From: Clarkia xantiana subsp. parviflora
Taxonomy: Eukaryota; Streptophyta; Magnoliopsida; Myrtales; Onagraceae
Assembly: GCA_036873135.1 (NCBI GenBank)
Contig: JAPTYO010000015.1
Span: forward strand, 15,045,683 to 15,109,682
Length of the DNA: 64,000 nucleotides
Direction of reading: 5' to 3'
The notes under the pieces were generated by a model. The model had not been told where the DNA came from and did no database searches. It worked only from the letters and a program-made list of their open reading frames with translations. Each line of letters begins with the position of its first letter. Within the stretch, counting starts at the first letter, position 1. Positions 34,160-44,562 of the stretch are shown here, one piece after another. The translations under genes and the position numbers were made by a program.

Positions 34160-36020
34160 AACACAGAAGACTCCTTAATAAACTCCCACCCGCGCTCGAC
34201 TGCTATTGGATGTCAATTGCCTGCTTCCGACTGCGACCAGCATTAACTGTCGTCGTCCTTGATCGCCTTGCCGAATGTCCTACTTCCTTGATCGAACTGC
34301 TGCTTTCCTTGTACCTAATGATTGTGAATGCTTCATAAAACAGTAAGTTTGCTTCATACTTAATAAAACAATAACATTGTCTTGTTTTCTTCATACTTAA
34401 TAATCTAGACATACACAACAAGAGAAATAATGGTTTACAAACATCTACTTAGCCTCGATATGTTGTTGGACAATTGATTGTTGCTTTCTTTTATTGGTTA
34501 TTGATCAGTAGAGAACTAAAGGGAAATTCATGGTTTTTTAAAAATAAAAAAAAAAATTATTGGGATTTTTTTAGAGCGTTGTTGGACATATAGACTTTGT
34601 CATACGTTACAATATTAATTAATATGATCATTGATTGTTTTACGTTACAATATATATTATATTAGTTATAGTTAATTTTAAAACATGGAAAAAAAAAAGT
34701 TAGTTTTACAACATTTCAAAAAAAAAAAAAACAAAACTTTTAAACAAAATCATAATTTTTTTTGTAAAAAATGATAAAAAAAAAATTTGCAGAAAAAAAT
34801 GAATTTTCGTTTAATAATATATTATTTGACTTTCATGTTTAATATTATTAATTTAATTAATAAAATAGCAAAATGGTAAATCTGTCAATTATGCTTATTC
34901 ATTTCCTTTACATATAACATTCTATCAATCAAACACGAATTTAGAATCATCATTCTCTATTCCTCATGTCAACCAAACAACATCATATTAATATTACATA
35001 TTCCCTATTCCTTATTTCTTATTCCCAATTTCACGCACCAAACATGCCGTTATTGTATATACGAAGATGCATAATTTAAGAGTTTATCATCCAGAGTCAT
35101 ATTTAAGAAATTATCATATTTCTTGCTAGTTAACAAGAGATTGACATTTTAGCTTGTTTATAACCCGTCAAACTATCAGCACTAGTGTATATTTTTTTTT
35201 GACACAAAATTATACATTTCTCAGACCTTGCAATTTCTATCTGAGGGAAATACTGAAGTTAACCCAAATTTCTATTCCAAGAAAATACTTTTATCCCAAT
35301 AGTATTTTCATACATTTCATTTCTAATTGAGTTAGCTATAGTCATAGTGTTAGGATTTAGGAATTGGCAAAGCGGAAAAAGGTCAATAGTAAGTTTCAGT
35401 GGCAGATTGTGTTCAAGTTCATCAATCAGAGGGAGTTGATATTAAAATGATCAGAGTTAATTGTGATAAACCTTTGCTCAGTCTAAAGATGTGTTAATTT
35501 TACATGTAAATTTAATACGTACCACACATGTGATACTATTAATGTTACACATGATTTCTACAATTTGCCATAATGTTGCAATATAATATATGTAGTTTGT
35601 CATGTTGTTGCAACCTAGTGTTTTCACTTTGTTGCATTGTTGCAAAAGTGATATATGAACAAAAAAAACATGTCTAATAACATGTTCAATTTCCATCCAA
35701 AATGACCGGTTATTTATTAAACAGAGCAACACTTCGTAGACATTTTGTACCTTAAAAAGAATTGTTAGATACATACATGTCAAATACCTGATTTCTCAGG
35801 TATCTAAAAGACTTGTAATCCTACCTAGAGCTAACTAGCTAGCTATGACTGTACTTAGGTTTGCCGAGAAAATATCCTGAAAATATAGGATAGCAAGTAT
35901 GTATCAGGGATAAAGGTAATCAACATAAAAAATTAAACTAATTTTGAAAACTGAAAACCAAAAATCAACCATAATCCCATTTACACGTCAATCTTTAACA
36001 TATAGTATTACATTCATTGG
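34160..36020. other. AT-rich intergenic sequence
   Basis: Poly-A and poly-T runs and no recognisable gene or element. It lies downstream of TBL-B. Confidence 0.5.
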
Positions 36021-36029
36021 TTCTACAAA

Positions 36030-36547
36030 GGGAAAAGTATGTAAAACATGCAACATGTTTGAAAAAGATGGTTTTATGGACCAATATGTTTTAAAACGTA
36101 CGACATGTTTGACAATGATGGTTTTATGGACATTTTTTTTTAAATGTACAACAAGCTTACAAAACATGGTAAAATAATTATTTTCCACTTGTTGTCACTA
36201 ATCTCATTACGTGGACACGCGCGGATCACGTTTTTAAGAAATAATAATAATTATTATTATTGTTATTATTTACATCCATTAATAATCATTGCTATGTATA
36301 AATTAATTTCTTGTTTTAATTATTATTTTTTTTCTTCTAAAAATGTGTTTCGCACGTGTCTATTTAATGAGACTATAGATAACAAGTGGAAAGTATTTCA
36401 TTTTAACATATTTTCCAAGCTTTTTGTACATTTTAATACATGTTGGTCTATAAAACCATCTTTTTCAAACATGTTGCACATTTTAAAACATATTTGTCCA
36501 TAAAACCATCTTTTTCAAACATGTTGCATGTTTTACATATTTTTCCC
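36030..36547. mobile_element. Mutator-like foldback MITE directly behind TBL-B, 518 bp
   Basis: It begins gggaaaagtatgtaaaacat and ends atgttttacatatttttccc, with arms of about 160 bp. A perfect 9-bp duplication ttctacaaa lies at 36021-36029 and 36548-36556. The right duplication contains the TBL-B stop codon (36552-36550), so the sequence after the stop is transposon. Confidence 0.92.
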
Positions 36548-36549
36548 TT

Positions 36550-39500
36550 CTACAAAATATGGGCATAAAGCAATACATTCCAAACATCTGGGACTCCAGG
36601 GAGGCACCAATGGGTACAATCTGCGTAGCTTACCGGGTTTGCTTTTTCCTCTTGAGTAACTACTTTCCAAAACTTCCGGTGAATCGTCGGGTGAGCGTCC
36701 TTTCGATATTCTGAAAGCGATGTTATGTTTATTATCTTAACAACCACGCCACGAGATTCTAGACCCTTAACGACAGATTCCACTATTTGCATTATCTTCG
36801 GATTCGACTTTGCTGCACGGTAACCCTGATTAGTGATGAGCTCTGTTTCTTGGTAGCACGTTTTACCTTCAGCACCACCCCAGTCCTCTGCACTGTAATT
36901 AATTAACGACAACAACACTTAGATGAAATAAGTTCAAACATGTTGTATTAAAAGACATACTAGTTAAACTGTTTTTTATGTTATATATTTGATCAAAGTT
37001 GGTTTTTGGTGTTATATTTTTTTTCTACACTTTTGGTGTCATACGTTTGCATTTTATAAAGTTTTGTTGCACCTGTTAGTTGACCGTTAAGTACTCATGT
37101 GCAAATCACGTGACTTTTCTCTTAGTTTTATTTTATTCAACTTAGTTCTTAATATTTTCTCCGACCAGCAAATCTTCTTGTGGCCACCGCCTAAAGTCTT
37201 CCGACCACCACACAAGGTTGTCGGCCCACACCAATCGGGGTCGGACAGTTCCGACTAGACCGTCCGGCCTCGATTGGGCCACCGATGGCCCAAATCGGAG
37301 CTACATAGCCCATATCATCAGAGCTTTGTGGCTCCGATATGGACCTTTAGTTGTCTAATCGGGGCCGGATGGCTCCAATCGAAGCCGTCTTACCCCGATT
37401 GGTGGTCAACGGTGGGCTTGGATTGTGGCCAACGGCCTAGTGGGCTGGCCAAATAATTTTGGGCGGTGTCTGAAAGAAGATTGGCTAGCTGGAGAAAATA
37501 TTAGAGACAAAATAAAAATTAGGGTAAAGTCACGTGATTTGCATATAGGTACTTAACGGTCAACTAACATATGCACCAAAAGTCTATAAAACGCAAACTT
37601 CTAGCACTAAAAGTATAAAAAAAAAAAAATATATATATATTACACTAAAAATCAACTTTGACATATGGACAAAAAAACCTTTTATCCTTTTTTTTTTTTT
37701 TTTTTATTATCCCAGTCCTCTGCACTGTAATTAATTAACGACAACAACACTTAGATGAAATAAGTTCAAACATGTTGTATTAAAAGACCTACTAGTTAAA
37801 CAGTTTTTTAATATTATCTGATCAAAGTTGGTTTTGTGTTATATTTTTTTTCTACACTTTTGGTGCCATACGTTTGCGTTTTATAAAGTTTTGTTGCACC
37901 TGTTAGTTGACCGTTAAATACTCATGTGCAAATCACGTGACTTTTCTCTTAGTTTTATTTTTGTTCAACTTAGTCCTCAATATTTTCTCCGACCAGCAAA
38001 TCTTCTTGTGGCCACAGCCTAAAGTCTTCCGACCACCACACAAGGTTGTCGGCCCCCACCAAATGGGGTCGGACGGTTGCGACTAGACCGTCCGGCCTCG
38101 ATTGGGCCACCGAGGGCCCAGATCGGAGCTACATAGCCCATATCGGAGCTTTGTGGCTCCGATATGGACCCTTAGTTGTCTAATCGGGCCGGATGGCTCC
38201 AATCGGAGTTGTCTTACCCCGAATGGTGGTCACCGGTGGGCTTGGATTGTAGCCAACGGCCTTGTGGGTTGGCCAAATGATTTTGGGCGGTGTCCGAAAG
38301 AAGATTGGCTAGCTGGAGAAAATATTAGAGACTAAATTAAAGTTAAGGGAAAGTCACGTGATTTGCATATGGGTACTTAACGGTCAACTAACGGATGCAC
38401 CAAAAGTCTATTTTGGCACCAAAAGTCTAAAAAAAAAAATATTTTACTAAAAATCAACTTTGACATATGGATAAAAAAACCTTTTATCCCAATATTGTTT
38501 TTATTATTAAGTTAGAAACGTACTTCATATGCCTTGGAGAGGAGCTCATAAAGAAGACCTGAGTTTTTGTCCTGTTTACGTGAATTTCTAACCAATCGGC
38601 CCATGTGGCAAGAGCCATCTCTAATGCACGATTCATCGATATATTTTTATAGATTCTGTCTGGATCGTCGAAAGACCCCCATCTGAAAAATAAGCAAAAC
38701 TAGTAAAGATATATAATGTAAGAATTTGAGATTCATGAAACATTATTGTTAATGTACTTACACAACATTCATCATCTCATACTTTCTCCACCAGTGGTAA
38801 GTATCGAAGACAAGGATGTCAGCATTAGACCATTTTCGGCCATGCTTCTCGATAGCCTGCACTCGTATTGTCCTATTTGGAAAGCTATGAGTGTCGCAAT
38901 TTGACTCCACCAAGAAGGGTTCCCAGTAAAAGTCTATCGATGCGTTATATTCCTTAAATCCATTAATTAGTATCAATTATTATCTTTATTTATACACACA
39001 TAAATTAAATCATATACTAAGAAATAATAAAAGATAGAAAGAAACCCGAGCTTTGAAAGTGAAGCGCTTGAGACGATAGTCTATGGATGTGAGACAAGTA
39101 TCTGCAATGGAGGACTGGATGAGGCAAAGCATTGATACCCACTGCCCTCTGTTGAGAGAATCTCCGACAAACACCATTCTCTTGTTCCTCAGCTTCTCCA
39201 GCATTACCGTCCCGTTGAACCTACATAATTAATCACCACATTAAATTACGATCATTCTTAACATTAGAATAGCGTTTAAGTTCAAATTATGCTGATGTCA
39301 TTTTTTTTTACCTTATTATAATATATTATTATTTAAAACGTAAAAAAAACTCATGTTTCACTCATAAATAAATAAGTAAAAAGTTGTTTGAGACTAGTCC
39401 TAATTTGTTTGTATAGCTTTTATTTCCTTGTTTATGTTTTCGTTGAATTTAGACATTGTAATTTCAGGTTTCCTCTATGAAGTATGAAATGTCTCTTTTA

Positions 39501-40613
39501 GCCAAAATGAAGAACAAATGTAACAATATTGTTCATAATTTTTTTTTTTCAATAATAGAGGGGTTAAGAAGTTCGAGCATCTTTGAAAGTTAACCAACAC
39601 ATGTGTAAGGATTAATAACTAAATTACTACGCGAATTTTGATCAATTTACAAATATCTACCTAGATTTTAATTTTTTTTTAAAAAAAATTAGCTACTTGA
39701 AATTTTCAGAGTACATTGTTATATCTATAACAATTGCGGTCAAATTAAACAGAAAATAGTCATGTTTCCGTCATGTGGGATCTTCACACGTGTAGCCAGC
39801 ATAGATTCAAACTTAAATTGAAAATATTGCAATCAAGTACATTCAATTAGATGCTCAATTTAAAAAAATTAAAGTTCAAGTAGCGATTTATAAATTAATC
39901 AAATTTCAGATAACAATTTGATTATTATCACTATTTGTAATTTTAAAAGTAGTACGCAGGTTCGAATCTTCGCAACACCAAATTAAATCTCAATTTAATA
40001 AAAAAAAGTTCACATGATAAGTTTTCACTGTAAACTTAAATATTAAACAACCTTAAAGTTGTATTACAGTAAATATATGTCTAAAATTATTAGGTTTTCT
40101 TGCCGGATTCTACGAATTGGGGATCTGATGGAAGTTGCAATGGTGGCACAGTTTGAAATTCTCTTGTGGGATTCAACGAATTGGGGATCTGAGCTGCAAT
40201 GGATTAATGGACGTAACGTACCTTGGAAGATGACAGTGATGGGGCTTCCACCACCAGTGCTGATACCTAACGTCCTTCCTCCCAAACTTCTGGCAAGCTT
40301 CCTGATCCGACATGAACTTGCACTCTTCTTCCTTGTACAGTGGATACGATACGTTGTCGTACACCCACCTCCCCCAAAACATGTCGCATTCTTCCGATGA
40401 GGCTGTCGGCTCACTGGCCGGCTGGAGAATATTGTTTCCGGTGGTATTATGGAGGTGGACGACGTCGTTATGGGAGAGATAAATGACGGCGAGGAAAAGG
40501 AGGGCTATGAGGAGAGCAGTGAGAGAGTAGAAGCTGTGACTTATGGATATCCATGTCAATGTGGTGGTGCCTCCGGCGTAAGGAGCGGCTGCTAGATGGA
40601 CCTCTTTTGCCAT
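36550..40613 (-). CDS. TBL-B: TRICHOME BIREFRINGENCE-LIKE polysaccharide O-acetyltransferase
   Basis: Five exons: 40613-40222, 39220-39046, 38952-38762, 38682-38524 and 36892-36550. All introns are GT-AG; 1,260 nt, 419 aa. I chose ATG 40613, which makes exon 1 exactly as long (392 nt) as in TBL-A. It keeps the membrane anchor, the TBL domain start [11 protein letters not shown] at 150-152 and DCTHWCLPG (D397, H400), so it should be an active Golgi acetyltransferase like its paralogues. It is two residues shorter than TBL-A in each of exons 2 and 3, and it ends AHIL-stop, about 11 residues earlier than TBL-A. Introns 1 and 4 are enlarged to 1.0 and 1.6 kb by repeats. The 3' untranslated region would come from the MITE at 36030-36547. 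Confidence 0.9.
36965..37690. mobile_element. Foldback MITE, first copy
   Basis: Inverted arms of about 180 bp (cgtttgcattttataaag and complement, gttagttgaccgttaag and complement) surround a GC-rich core with gatcggagct-like palindromes. It ends near ccttttatcc. It is related to the 31775-32874 element in its arms. The left boundary is approximate. Confidence 0.7.
37795..38490. mobile_element. Foldback MITE, second copy
   Basis: Near-identical to the copy at 36965-37690, with small deletions. It was duplicated with its flank, not inserted separately. Confidence 0.7.
39598..39925. mobile_element. Degenerate foldback element in TBL-B intron 1
   Basis: It shares ggattaataactaaatt, gctacttgaaattttcagag and catgtttccgtcatgtggg with the elements at 29852-30359 and 59325-60455, in the same order. 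Ends are not sharp. Confidence 0.5.
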
Positions 40614-41002
40614 ATACCCGTCGTCTCTTCTTTCTTCCACAGTATTATTATATTTCTTTAGCTTAGATTATTCTTATTCTTATTTAATTTAATCATTATT
40701 ATTATAAATAAATAAATAAATAAAAGAAAGAAGAGTGATGCTCATGCTAACGCTACATCGTGCGAATGGCAAACGACTCACTCCCAAGTCACAATAACAT
40801 TAATCTAATATTATGCAATAATGGAAGATAAATTTGTTCTAAAATATTCTCATGTTGAAGCATTTTCAAAGGAAACATTAAAAAAAAAAAAAAATCATTA
40901 AAAAAAATAGTATATATAGTAGTCCTTGATCCGGTTTTGAAGAACTCAAATTGATTCCATCTAGAACTTCCGGTGCGAACAAATCAAAGTCATTTATTAT
41001 TA
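40614..41002. other. Upstream region of TBL-B
   Basis: Presumed promoter and 5' leader of TBL-B. It contains an (aata)n tract at about 40705-40725. No clear core promoter motif seen. Confidence 0.4.
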
Positions 41003-41419
41003 GAGCATCCACAGTGGTATTACGTAAAGATTACGTAAACGTGGGTCCTACATGTTTATTTAAGTAAAGTAACAAAAACTATCTACAGTGGTTTTACATA
41101 GCATTCCTTAAATATGGGACCCACACGTAAATTTATGTTTTTACATAAAGCATTCCTTAAATTTAAGTAATGCACTATGTATTACGTAACCAATTTTTTA
41201 TTATAAATTAATTCATTTTATAATTAATGTTAATATCTTATTGGTGGTTGTTGGAAAATTTAATAATAAAATATATTTAAGGAATATGTTTAAGTAATAC
41301 GATTGCAGAGAAAATATTTTTTACGTGTGTCTTAACTTTACGTATTACTTAGAGTGTACATAAATTTCTACGTGGCAACTTTAAAGAATACAATTTATGT
41401 AAAACCATTGTGGATGCTC
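41003..41419. mobile_element. Tourist-like (PIF/Harbinger) MITE, 417 bp
   Basis: Termini gagcatccacagtggt ... accattgtggatgctc, flanked by TTA at 41000-41002 and 41420-41422. TIR sequence and TSD are those of PIF/Harbinger MITEs. Confidence 0.88.
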
Positions 41420-41779
41420 TTACTCTCACTTAATTAGCTGGATTTGTACTAGCTTACTATTTAATGGAAGGGCTAATAATCTAAGAAGATATATTAGATT
41501 TTGAGTTAGAATTTGGCAAACAACAATAGAGATCCTTTTATATAACAAAAAAATTAAAATATGTTTCAACACAAGTGTAAATTATATTAATTATTTTTCC
41601 ATTAAAATGTTAAGAAATTTGCAACAGTGGGTGTCACATGATGCATCTTAACGTGACATTGGAGGTCCAAACCAATATACATTTTGTTAAAATGCATCAC
41701 ATGATGTAACTTATGCAGTTTACCTTAATTTTGTTTTAAAAAAAAATACTTAAATAAAATTTAGAATTAATTTAGTAAA

Positions 41780-41805
41780 CTAGTCATTCATCCGCATTTT
41801 GCGCG
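41780..41805 (-). mobile_element. Helitron-like 3' terminus on the minus strand
   Basis: On the minus strand the palindromic cgcgcaaaatgcg is followed by gatgaatga and CTAG, then T. The other end was not identified. Confidence 0.45.
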
Positions 41806-42390
41806 TAATTCTATTCATACAAAAACTTATGTAAAAATATTATCAACTCACGCTTTGCACTTATTGTTTTTAGAACAATATATTAAAAGAACATTTGCAT
41901 ATTATTATTATTGAATAAATTGTGACAGTATGGTGTACACAAGTTAAAAATATATGATATCATATGTTATTCATAAGGTGTTTACTTATATTTTCACATG
42001 AAAAAAAATTCGTAAATCGAAGTATCGTATAAAAAGTTATTACTTTTTTTATTACGATATTAAAAAATTATTATTATATTAAAGGAAATAAATATATAAA
42101 TTTATTTATGGAAGCAAAATTAGAAAGTATTATTTTATGTCGTGGATTTTCCGTCTGCGTTTTAAAGTTTAGAATCACTTATTGTTCCCATGACGCAATC
42201 AACTTATTTTGGGTGAGGAACTCTAAAATTAAATTAAAACTTCATAATCAATGGTTTCTCAACATATATTATCTATTGCAAAAGCGAACATATCACTCTA
42301 TCTAATATATTAAAGCGGGATTATTTAATAAATGACAGGTTAACTTCAGTTTAAGAAAGGCCTAAAATAAAATTTTGCTTTAGGCCTCTG
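41806..42390. other. AT-rich intergenic sequence
   Basis: No gene. A possible Helitron-like start (tctaatatattaaagcggga) lies near 42301, without an assignable end. Confidence 0.35.
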
Positions 42391-42969
42391 ATGTTGTTGG
42401 GACGGCCCTGCATGTTAGTGTATTTGAAGCTTACCTCAACGTTATTGGCGTCTGGTTACATTCAGAGCAGGTATGATTATTTCATCATCACTACATCAAA
42501 ATGGGAGCAGAAGGTCTATTTACTTCTCTACATTGATGATCTTTTGATACCTGGAACAAATTTAGTCATGATTGAGCAGCTGGAAGCTGTTTTAACACAA
42601 AAATTCAAGATCAAGGATTTGGAGTTGCTACGATATTTATTGGGTATCGAAATTGCACGCTCACACCAAGATATCGTCTTAAACCAAAGAAAGTACTCTC
42701 TCGATTTAATTGGTGATTTAGGGCTCACCACTTGTAAGCCTTGTCGGACTCCGATGGAGCAAAGTTTGCAGCTTACTACACATGAATATGACAAGACATT
42801 TCAACTGAATCAGAGTGATGAACTTTTATTTGATATTGACTTGTATAGGAGACTAATTGGTCGGCTTCTTTATCTCACGATGACACAACCTGATATCTCT
42901 TATTATGTACAGAGATTGATTCAATTCATGCATCAACCAAAGAGATCACATTTGAATGCAGCTCTGTGA
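42391..42969 (+). pseudogene. Copia RT fragment
   Basis: Roughly the C-terminal half of RT: YIDD catalytic box, LRYLLGIEIARS, LNQRKYSLDLI, LYRRLIGRLLYLTMTQPDISY. Both upstream RT and downstream RNase H are lost or broken. Confidence 0.85.
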
Positions 42970-43688
42970 ACCATCCAATACGTCAATTTGAATCCTAGTA
43001 AAGGAATTCTATTTCCTGCAGCAAACTCCACTAAGATAAATGTTTTCAATGATAGTATGCTTGTCCTTTTACTCCAAGATCGCTAAGTGGATATTAAATA
43101 TTGGGACTGCTATGGTTTCATGGAAAGTAAAGAAACAATCAACGGTCTCGAAATCTTCAGCCGAAACTGAATACCGGTCAATTGGATTTGCTTTGAGTGG
43201 AGTAATTTGGCTACGTAGATTCCTTGATAAGCTTGGTTTCAAACAGCATAGTCCAGCCTAGCTTTATTGTGATAACAAATCAGCTCTCCAAATCGCGAAT
43301 AATCTGATATTTCACGAGCGAAACACAACGAAATTGATTTTCATTTTGTGAGAGACCGAGTAAAAAAATAAGATGATTATTATGGCACATTTATCAACCA
43401 AACTCCAGCCAGCTGATGTGGAGTCGAGAATATATTAGCTGCTGCAGATCAAGACACAACTGATGCTACTGAAGGAGGAACGAAGATGAGATAGGGAGTA
43501 TGTAGAAGTATCTAGATCATATTGCTTAGTTGTGATAGTTTTGGACTAAGTTGATATTATGATAAAGTATTATTATATATTAAAAATTAGCAGTCAATCA
43601 ATAAAGAACGAAGCTTTATTAGTAAAGTCATGCTTCGATTGCAGCTTCCACCTTCTTCTTCAATTTCTTGTCTTCACTGATTTTATCA
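42400..43688 (+). mobile_element. 5'-truncated Ty1/copia remnant with 3' LTR
   Basis: It begins inside RT, includes the catalytic box LLYIDDLL near 42520, and stays open to TGA at 42967-42969. RNase H follows in broken pieces (WKVKKQSTVSKSSAETEYRS, 43105-43165; YCDNKSALQIAN near 43265). The 3' LTR at 43501-43688 (TGTAGAAGTATC ... GATTTTATCA) has termini like those of the young copia element. The end abuts exon 5 of the TBL pseudogene. Confidence 0.88.
43501..43688 (+). repeat. 3' LTR of the copia remnant, 188 bp
   Basis: TGTAGAAGTATC ... GATTTTATCA, preceded by the purine-rich gaagatgagatagggagta. Confidence 0.8.
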
Positions 43689-44525
43689 ATGTGAATGGAG
43701 CAGTACTTTCCAAACATCTGAGACCCCAAGATTTGCAGAACAAAGCATAGCAATACGATAATTAACAAAAACACAAAAAAAAAAATGTATTGATGCAGTT
43801 AAGAACGTACTCCATATGATTTGAAGACAACCTCATAAAGAACATTTGAGTCTTTGACTCGCTTATGTGAATTTCTAAAAAGTCTGCCCACGTTATTGAG
43901 AGCTGATACGTGCCCAAATATCGATAGAAATAAGACCACACAAATATGAAAGCTAACTTCCTAATCAACCATAATCTCTTGGAGACTAAGATTAATTATT
44001 GGAAGGTTTGATATTTCATTAATAATAATAACCTATCAACTATTATCGGCCGTAACATTCATCTCAATCGTGCGATGCATTGACATGATTTTACAGATCC
44101 CGTTTGTATCATCAAAAGCTTCCCATCTGAAAACAAAACCAATACTAATGAAAAGAGGATAAAGAGAATAGAGTTGGATGAAAATTTGACATTTCGTATT
44201 TACTACACTTACACAACACTCATTATCTCATATTCTCTTCTCCACCAGTGGTAAGTGTCGAATATGAGGGTGTCAAATCCGACCAGTGCCGGCCATGATT
44301 TTCGATTGCCTGCACTCGTACTATCATCTCGGGAAAAAGCTATGAAGCCATTCATTTACCTGGAAATTAAGGAGTGAGGTATAAGCGTCAATCCCTAAAT
44401 TCGAGCTTTGGGAAGTTGGTTAAGACGCGAAAACTAGTTGAATCGGAATTTTCTAATCGGAGTAGCAATGGACATACGTACCTTGGAAGATGACAGTCTG
44501 CCACCACCACTTATGATAGCTAACG
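43689..44525 (-). pseudogene. TBL-C: TRICHOME BIREFRINGENCE-LIKE pseudogene
   Basis: Remains of a TBL gene in the orientation of TBL-A and TBL-B. Minus-strand order: end of exon 1 (KDVSYHKWWWQ ... before GTACGT, 44525-44480); no exon 2, so the GDS motif is gone; exon 3 (VRVQAIENHGRHWSD, 44320-44217) with a frameshift in the DILVFDTY region; exon 4 split by about 150 bases of inserted sequence (WEAFDDTNGI ... near 44130-44050, then ITWADFLEIH ... at 43900-43810); and the end of exon 5 (GVSDVWKVLL, 43730-43689) cut by a copia LTR. It cannot encode an enzyme. Confidence 0.9.
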
Positions 44526-44562
44526 TCCTTAAAAGATATTACTTGATTTGAAGAAGATGCAC

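Larger units (their letters stand above)
36878..38490. repeat. Tandem duplication of about 0.8 kb in TBL-B intron 4
   Basis: Sequence from 36878 (cccagtcctctgcactgtaa) recurs from 37711, a period of 833 bases, and the second copy runs to about 38490. The unit contains the intron-4 acceptor plus the first 15 bases of exon 5, and a foldback element. Confidence 0.9.

Noticed and set aside
40614..40640. Upstream non-ATG start for TBL-B
   Set aside because: It is a GTG; ATG 40613 gives an exon 1 of the same length as in TBL-A.
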